NCBI RefSeq assembly: GCF_036785885.1
Contig: NC_092322.1
Coordinates: 38,337,994 to 38,401,993, forward strand
Source of the DNA: Coffea arabica
Taxonomy: Eukaryota > Streptophyta > Magnoliopsida > Gentianales > Rubiaceae
Direction of reading: 5' to 3'
DNA: 64,000 nucleotides
A model generated the notes under the pieces. The model searched no databases, had not been told where the DNA came from, and worked only from the letters and a program-made list of their open reading frames with translations. Both the position numbers and the translations under genes were made by a program. Of this stretch, positions 57,742 through 64,000 are shown in pieces; within the stretch, counting starts at the first letter, position 1, and each line of letters opens with the position of its first letter.

Positions 57742-58975
57742 TTGCTCAACTTCAATCAAGTAATTAGTTATGAGTTGATTTGATCATCATGGATGAATTA
57801 TCTCCTCTGTTTTTTGTTATGTTTGGTTTGTGATGATGCATGCAATTTGTTGGATTGCCAAACCTTTTGCAGGCATAAACTTCTTAATAGATTGTAGTTA
57901 GTTTGGAATTTAGGATATTTCTAGGGCATTTTGTGAAGAGCTAAATGCAAATTTGACCATTAGGTTATTAGCTTAAGTTATCAAATGGACCTTGAAGTTT
58001 TTGGCCGGGGTGTTAATTTGCATATAATTTGGTCCAAGGAAACTTAAGCTGTGATATATTAGTTTATTACCTTTTGTATTTTCTGTAGTGCTTTTTATCG
58101 TTTTAATATATCTCTATCTTAGTGTTTTATAAAGTTGAATGTTTGGTATTTCGCTTCTAAATTTATGATTTGGTTGGGAAGGCTTGGTAGTTAAATCCGC
58201 CTCATTTCTCCCAAGAGCATGATAGGTAGAATGACCATCTGGTTCCTAATTAATTTGCCTCCTTTTGGAGCTGGTGCATCTGAATAATCTGATGTAATAT
58301 ATAGCTCTATGAGCCCAGGCTGATGTGATATGAGAATTAGCAAGTTTTCCTGACAATTTCGATCTTACCGAACTGTGTCTCTCAATACTATAAAGCCTGA
58401 GCCCCTTTTGGTGTTAAAAATTCTGGATCACTTTAGAGGACAATACTCTGATTGGATTGTAAATTATTTGAGATATTTTTACTGTAGCACTTTTTGTGAT
58501 ATGATGTATGTGAGATAAAAAGGTAATTGGGAAGATAAGAAGATGTGTTGAAAATTGTAATGATGATGTAAGCAAATAAATTTTGGCTAATAATTCTCTA
58601 TCCAAACAACTATATATCTGGATTTGGTTTCTCTTCGGTAAATTCTGTCTCATTCTTTGTGGTGCACATTTCATTATTTATTAACAAGAGTTAGGATTAT
58701 TATGTTTAAAATGATCATGGCCCTTCATAATAAATAAAGATGCATGGCATGTATTCAGATATGCATTATGAAAAATGGGGAGAGAATCTCAAAGAGAGGA
58801 GCCAATTTCAAATCTTACCTAGTTCCCTCTTTTCTGCTGTATACTTCTTCTACAAAATACCTTCTTTTTTTTTACGGAATTCTACAAAATACTTTACACT
58901 TAACTACCTAGTAGTAATTTCATTTATTGCCAATACAAATACCAATTAGTAGTATAACTATCAAACTAGCTAGAG
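57742..58975. other. 3' flank of the exonuclease-like gene; no further gene
   Basis: The first few hundred bases are probably its 3' UTR. The remainder is AT-rich with no supported frame; 58414-58674 minus and 58740-58949 plus are chance ORFs. Confidence 0.4.
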
Positions 58976-59268
58976 TAAATTTTGTATACGCACTAACAGT
59001 TTTGTTTGGATAATAGATTATCTATCAACTTTTATTTGCTTGCATCATCACTCTATTTTTTAATTATTTTTTTATTTTACATGCATTACATCAAAAAAGT
59101 GTTACCGTATTTTTTATAAAAAAATTATCAAAAATAATCTACCATCTAAATATCATAATTAGATAAATACTACATGAGTGAAATTTTGATTTAAAATTCA
59201 AGTTTATCATATGTGGCATTCATTTAAACAAGATAGTGTTTACATTGTTAGTGTATAGAAGATCAGTC
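58976..59268. mobile_element. Foldback MITE, about 290 bp
   Basis: The left end TTTTGTATACGCACTAACAG and right end ATTGTTAGTGTATAGAAGA are inverted relatives of each other and resemble the ends of 48268-48432. The interior is AT-rich and non-coding. The exact ends and TSD are not clear. Confidence 0.5.
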
Positions 59269-59650
59269 CAATTAACTATATGCTTATAAGAAAATTAATA
59301 CTTAAAAGCTCAAATTCTTTTCCAATGGTAAAAGTTTTAAATGAAATTAATTCACGTAAGAATAATTTATTTCTAAATAAGACACACATAGAGTGTACCC
59401 TTAACCTAGTATATATAATCCACTTCTGAGTGATAGAAAAGCCACCGCAATTTGTCGACATTATATTCTGTGATGGTTTTCATGTGTTCTAATTAATAAA
59501 CTTAAGTTCTCATGAGAAACTTAAGCTTGATTTAAGTATCTCATGAGAAATTCAATTAGTTGTGTAAAATGGATTAGATCTCACAAGTTGAAATATGTTT
59601 AGCTCAAGTTGATTGGTGTAAATGTCACAACTTTTATACTCTATAAGTTA
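59269..59650. other. Interval between MITE and MULE; nothing recognised
   Basis: AT-rich DNA ending with the left copy of the MULE TSD at 59651-59659. Confidence 0.35.
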
Positions 59651-59659
59651 TAATGTATA

Positions 59660-59956
59660 GGAAAAATTATCAATTTAGTCCTCAAACTATTTTACTAAAG
59701 CCAATTTTGTCTCTTAACGTGTTATTGTATGAATTAAGTCATTTAATTAAAATTTTGTGCCAATTGAGGATCTATACGGTGTCACCATCCAAAATATATG
59801 TTTTTGCACCTAGATCAACGGTGAGGCAGGGGCATTTTTGAAAGCACAAAATATAATTTTCTACAAGAAGCAACACATCAATCATTTTGGAACCAAATTA
59901 GGAGCAAAAGAGTAGCGAGATAATAGAGGAAGAAATTAGGGACCATATCTGTGGTC
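59660..59956 (+). repeat. Left TIR of the 59660 MULE
   Basis: Inverted partner of 60554-60851. Starts GGAAAAATTATCAATTTAG. Confidence 0.85.
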
Positions 59957-60381
59957 GGCTAATTTGTCAAAAGCCAATCAATCATGTTGAGTTTCAGCAA
60001 TGATCTTTTTAAATCTTTACGCTCCTTAAAATGTAAAGCATCGTATTCACAGATTAAGAAGAGAGAGAGAGAGAGGGGGGGGGTGCAAAAGTCAAGAATG
60101 CTTATCCTTTAGAGTTCACTTTTGCAACTCTAGTTCAATTAGTTTTGGACTGCACATTATCTGCCGAATAGTCATGTTAAAGAAAATTTTCCTAACACTG
60201 CAGGAATGGAACCAACTACTATTATAGGCAGCAAAATCGCTAAAAGCCCATAGAGTCTCAGTCAAAGCTAACATTCATCCAAAATCTATGCCTAAGCAAT
60301 ATCAATGCTCCTGATGCAAGAACCCGTAGAGGCGTCACTACAACTAGACCCTTCCTGATGTTTGCTTGCCTGACGCGGGTA

Positions 60382-60485
60382 TTAGTAAGCAACTGCTAAA
60401 ATCGCAATGGCAATTGAAATTCCAATGCAACTCAAAAACCACCTTCTTTGGATCTTTTTTCTCTGCCGTTGCCGCCTTGCGAGCT
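60382..60485 (-). pseudogene. Captured last-exon fragment: basic cluster plus membrane tail
   Basis: On the minus strand an intron-like stretch ends TTGCCTAATATTACAG at 60486, followed by an open frame LARRQRQRKKIQRRWF, then a hydrophobic LSCIGISIAIAILAVAY and a TAA at 60384-60382. A basic run followed by one membrane segment at the very C-terminus is the layout of a tail-anchored protein. The sequence is too short to name the parent gene. It has no promoter or start codon here, so it is a fragment, and a chance arrangement cannot be excluded. Confidence 0.4.
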
Positions 60486-60553
60486 CTGTAATATTAGGCA
60501 AATCATGAAGAATACCAGAAATGCTTAAAAACATCAAAACAAACACTTCTGTT

Positions 60554-60851
60554 GACCAGAGAAATGGTCCCTAATTTCTTTCCCTATTCTCTCGTTGTTC
60601 TTTTGCTCCTAATATGGTCCCAAAATTGTCGATGTCTTAGTTACCGTAGAAAATCATATTTTGTGCTTTCAAAAATGCTCCTATCTCATCGTTGGTCTGC
60701 ATACAGAAACATATGTTTTGGATGACGACACCGTATAAGTTTTCAATTGGCACAAGAATTTTAGTTAAATGACTTAATTCATACGATAAAACGTTAAGGG
60801 ACCAAATCAATTTTAGTGAAATAATTTAAGGATTAAATTGACGATTCTCCC
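60554..60851 (-). repeat. Right TIR of the 59660 MULE
   Basis: Read on the minus strand it starts GGGAGAATCGTCAATTTAA and follows the left TIR to the GGTC at its inner end. Confidence 0.85.
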
Positions 60852-60860
60852 TAATGTATA

Positions 60861-61371
60861 ATTATGGTTAAATCATTAAATTAATTTTAGGGTTGATAAA
60901 TACCATCTCCCACTAAAGTTATACTATATAAGTTTACACTAAAAGTTTTAGGATTTATACTAATCAATTTGAAGTGGACAAATTTGAACTTGTACGGTCC
61001 TGATCCGTAAAAAATGCTCTGGCCTAACTAACTAGAGGAAGAGGCTGAACAATGTGAAGATTGAATGCTAACTAGTCCAGTCATGCATATTCCATACATA
61101 TAGAAAATGAAATGGGGGAACTAAATGCCAATAAACCACCCAAAAAATATTAAGAAATAAGAATAAGCCTGGTAACCCAAGGAAACTTTAGAGGTACAAA
61201 GTTCAAATGCTAAAAGCATGTTAAAACTTGACTTGGACCACAGCATAATTTGGTAATGTGGTGAGCATTAATGAGCAGCCGCGCATGCTTTCTCGGGAAT
61301 ATGGAATAGCTACTCACTAGCTGGTGGAACAATCATTCGCTGTAGGAGGAATGCTGTGAAGCTTTTTGTTG
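60861..61371. other. Interval between two MULEs; nothing recognised
   Basis: AT-rich DNA with no gene. The left TSD of the next MULE lies at 61372-61380. Confidence 0.4.
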
Positions 61372-61456
61372 AATTACGGGGGCTAATTGATAGAAATATT
61401 GATGCTTCCCAAAATTAGCCGTCAAATGTGGCTCTTGAGTTTTTTTTTTTAAGTTC

Positions 61457-61596
61457 CTGGCCGTCGCGCCATGTTGGAGCGACGGTCAGAGGTGTCAGAA
61501 ATTTCTGACCGTCGCTCCAACATGGCGCGACGGCCAGAAATTTTTTTTTTTTTTTAAAATCCTCTGACCGTCGGTCCAACGTGGCGCGACGGTCAG
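61457..61596. repeat. Left cluster of GC-rich palindromic modules
   Basis: Modules at 61457-61489 and 61505-61537 are exact 33-base inverted copies separated by 15 bases, so the DNA or RNA can form a 33-bp stem. A third, slightly changed module sits at 61564-61596. Each module is itself an imperfect palindrome (CCGTCGC...GCGACGG). Confidence 0.9.
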
Positions 61597-61662
61597 AAAT
61601 GTTTTTTTTTTAAAAAATCCTCTTCCTCAGTAAAAAAAGAAAATTTTTTGTTAGGGTTACAC

Positions 61663-61696
61663 TTACGGTAAGGGTTAGGGTTAGGGTTTACGTTAC
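61663..61696 (+). repeat. Short telomere-like tract
   Basis: TAAGGGTTAGGGTTAGGGTT lies inside the MULE. It contains about three GGGTTA units, closer to TTAGGG than to the common plant TTTAGGG. It is too short to be a former chromosome end and is probably chance or slippage. Confidence 0.55.
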
Positions 61697-62537
61697 AGAT
61701 AACTTAGAATTTGTTTTAATAAAAAATCCTTCAACTCAGTGATTTAGAAATATTTTTTTTTTAAATCTTTGTCCAATTCATTTGGAAATTTCTCAAAAAT
61801 TTTTTTGTAAAAATTATTTAAAATGAAAAGTTTTAAAACAATGCATTTAGTTTGACAAAATTTTAAAAACAAGTATTTTAAAGGAGATTAGATTTAAAAA
61901 TTTTGATCCATTTGTTAAAGGATTTAGGGAATTCTTAAAGAATTAATGTTTACCATTTTATCAAGTTTAAGTTATATAACATGCGTAACTGTTATGATTT
62001 GTTAAATTTAAAAAATAATTTAATAATATGATTTAAATTGAAGTGATTGCGTAATGGATGAAAGTATTGCTTAATATTATTATGATTTGTTAATTTTAAC
62101 TTTATTATGTATCATGCACACAGAATGTTAAAGGAACCGTAATTGTATAAAAAAATGAAAAATTATAATATGAATTACGATTTATATATTTGAATTTTCA
62201 TATAAAATGTAATGGTATAAAAATATTAATAACATATTTGTAGAAATGAAGAATTTTTTGCGTTTCATTATTTGATATACGATAATTAGTTTTAATAATT
62301 TAATGTATTAAAATAGCTATAAAACGACTAGTATTTATTTGTTTTGTAGGTATTATCGTATAGGGACCCTTCTATCCAATTATAGGGTTTAATAAAATAA
62401 CTTGTACTTCTTTATTTTGAAAATGTTTGACGTTATTCAAATTAAAAGTGATTGGATTAAACAGAAAAAGTAGACAACAAAATTAAATTAAATGTCATGT
62501 GAAATGCATTAAATTAAATGGATGAGATATAAAATAT

Positions 62538-62670
62538 CGTCGCGCCATGTTGGAGCGACGGTCAGAAATTTCTGACACCTCTGACCGTCGCTCCAACATG
62601 GCGCGACGGCCAGAAGAACTTAAAAAAAAAAAATTTTGCTGCCCGTCGCGCCATGTAGGAGCGACGGGCA
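62538..62670. repeat. Right cluster of GC-rich palindromic modules
   Basis: Modules at 62538-62565 and 62581-62613 form an inverted pair like the left cluster. A third at 62641-62670 is a variant (GCCCGTCGCGCCATGTAGG). Confidence 0.9.
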
Positions 62671-62756
62671 TACAATTATACCGCCCAGCTCAAGAACCAC
62701 ATTTGACGGCTAATTTTGGGAAGCATCAATATTTCTATCAATTAGCCAATTACGGG

Positions 62757-64000
62757 CCTATTTGTCTAAGGAGTTTTTCAGCCAAATTTGACTTCTATAA
62801 ATATTTAATAATTTTAATTATAATAATTTTAAAAAATTTTTAATTTAGACACTTAAAATATTAAAACATATAAAAAATTTTCTTTTCTTCCTTTCTTTTT
62901 CCACCTCAATCTACCACCACTTTTTTCGCCATCCAAGACCAACCTCTTTGGCATCAGCCACCTTTTTTTTTTTTTTTGGTCTCTTTCTCTTCTACGAGCT
63001 GTGATTTGATCACTCGACTAGATCACGTCGGGGAGGGACAAGGGAGAAGACTGGGAGAGGGAGGGAGAGAGAGAAAAAAAAATTTTCAAAAAACAAAGTT
63101 TTTGATGTTGCTTGTCCGGAAGGGGAAGGGGAAGAGAGGAAGAGAGAAAAATGTAAAACAAAAAAAAACCAAAAAAAAAAAAACTGCTGCTTGTTCCGAC
63201 TGGGAGGGAGAGGTGGAGGGGGAAAGGTGAAGCAGAAGAGAGAAAAGGAAAAAAAAGAAAAAAAATTCTATCTAAAAATTTTTTTAACAATTTTTAAATA
63301 AATTATAGTAAAATTTTAAATAAATATTTAAAAAATTCATTTGCCAAAGAGGCCGTAATTTCGGTTTTCCTTAATCTCTTCTTTCTTGTTCAAGTGGAGA
63401 ACTAGACATGATCGATTTGCTTTAGATTTCCTATTTTATTTTTGGGACAAATAACTTTTTCTTGCTTCTGTTTTAGGGTTTTATCACAAAACCTTCTTAT
63501 GATTTAAAAATTGATGTATAACCCATTCATGATTTGAGTTAAAATATTACCGTTATTTTTCGTTAATACTAATGATTAATAATAAAAAGTCAAAATTAAA
63601 TTAATAATTTAACCATTTATTGCTTCTTTTTTCTTCCAAATACATAAAGGAAGAAATTAAAATCAAAATATAGATAAATAAGAATTAGAAATTACCATTA
63701 AAGATTTGGGTTTAAAAACTATATGATATTTGTAGTAAAAAAAGATGTGGTATTTTTTGTTTCTCATTTATTTATTTTATATTTCACTTTCACCTTTTTT
63801 GTTTCTTATTTTAGCTTATTAATTTTTTAGTTTGACTTTGACTTCTTATCATTAATTGTTTTTTTTAACTAAAAATAGCGGTGACATTTTAACGAAACTT
63901 ATAAGAGAGTTATTATGTATAAGTTTTTAAAATATAGTGGATAAAGTATCAAATCACATGGAGGTAGAAGTTAATTTAACCTTATTTTTGTAAGGTGGCG
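62757..64000. other. Right end of the window; no gene seen
   Basis: CT- and GA-rich low-complexity runs (62880-63250) give misleading open frames such as 62976-63230. The remainder is AT-rich with no recognised repeat or gene. Confidence 0.4.

Larger units (their letters stand above)
59660..60851. mobile_element. Non-autonomous MULE with 300-bp TIRs (possible Pack-MULE)
   Basis: The 9-bp TSD TAATGTATA is perfect at 59651-59659 and 60852-60860. TIRs of about 297 bp (59660-59956 and 60554-60851) are easily aligned, with shared blocks AAAGCACAAAATAT, AGGAGCAAAAGA and AAATTAGGGACCAT. The 600-bp interior contains an exon-like segment on the minus strand and an AG/G microsatellite near 60060-60080. 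There is no transposase. MULEs that carry gene pieces between long TIRs are known as Pack-MULEs. Confidence 0.9.
61381..62747. mobile_element. Non-autonomous MULE with GC-rich hairpin modules
   Basis: The 9-bp TSD AATTACGGG is perfect at 61372-61380 and 62748-62756. TIRs of about 60 bp (GGCTAATTGATAGAAATATT and its complement at the right end) are nearly identical. Inside each end lie three GC-rich units of about 30 bp based on CCGTCGCGCCATGTTGGAG, arranged as inverted pairs. The middle 900 bp is very AT-rich and non-coding. The near-perfect TIRs and TSD suggest a young insertion. Confidence 0.88.

Noticed and set aside
61663..61696. Former telomere or chromosome fusion point
   Set aside because: Only about three repeat units, of a form unlike the usual plant telomere, inside a young transposon.
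62976..63290. GA/CT-rich ORFs at the right end of the window
   Set aside because: Pure low-complexity translation (K/R/E-rich on one strand, F/L/S-rich on the other).
1..64000. tRNA, rRNA or other structured RNA genes
   Set aside because: I looked for B-box-like GGTTCGAATCC and rRNA-like blocks. The only Pol III-type signals found belong to the SINE at 18136-18401 and the tRNA-complementary PBS at 37394.

Overview
The window reads as AT-rich nuclear DNA of a flowering plant, probably a eudicot. I base this on the repeats: an Ogre/Tat-type Ty3 retrotransposon, Mutator-like elements (MULEs) with 9-bp target-site duplications (TSDs), a CACTA element, a Stowaway-type MITE, a Pol III SINE, a miniature LTR element and Ty1/copia-type LTR remnants. 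I cannot name the species. Only one intact gene looks like an ordinary host gene: a single-exon RNase H-like/Werner-type exonuclease-fold protein at 57076-57741. A second possible host ORF (17109-17651, unknown function) and a broken acidic, GeBP-like reading frame (46273-46702, minus) are the other non-transposon candidates.

Layout. 1-6214: a decayed MuDR-type MULE (PB1-like domain, transposase, SWIM finger, zinc knuckle) whose left end lies outside the window. 6779-15882: a three-level nest. A 1.3-kb non-autonomous MULE (TSD TATTCAAGC) was interrupted by a 3.3-kb CACTA element (TSD TAA), which was interrupted by a 4.5-kb solo LTR (TSD CACCA). 15892-20722: unique-looking DNA with the small ORF, an exact 82-bp tandem duplication and a SINE. 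20939-40847: one 19.9-kb Ogre-like LTR retrotransposon on the minus strand (TSD ATTAC), inserted in one copy of an older ~300-bp tandem duplication. 41499-42873: a miniature LTR element (TSD TTTAA). 42994-44335: a ~0.6-kb inverted duplication of a plant transposon-protein fragment. 47074-47423: Stowaway MITE. 50694-56392: a second solo LTR of the same family as the one at 9048, carrying its own nested copia-type solo LTR (54441-55403, TSD GTTAA). 59660-60851 and 61381-62747: two further non-autonomous MULEs with 9-bp TSDs. The first carries a possible captured gene exon; the second carries six GC-rich hairpin modules.

How the genes relate. In the retrotransposon, minus-strand order is 5' LTR, PBS (tRNA-Arg type), leader, ORF1 (plant-mobile-domain-like plus coiled coil), gag-protease-G-patch, a probable 305-nt intron, then RT, RNase H, archaeal-type RNase H and integrase, then a 3' region with 63-bp tandem repeats, PPT and 3' LTR. 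The LTRs are still very similar, but ORF1 and pol carry five in-frame stop codons, so this copy cannot supply its own full set of proteins. No cellular pathway or operon-like grouping is visible.

Limits: all repeat boundaries were read by eye, family names rest on motif recognition, and no search or alignment was run.
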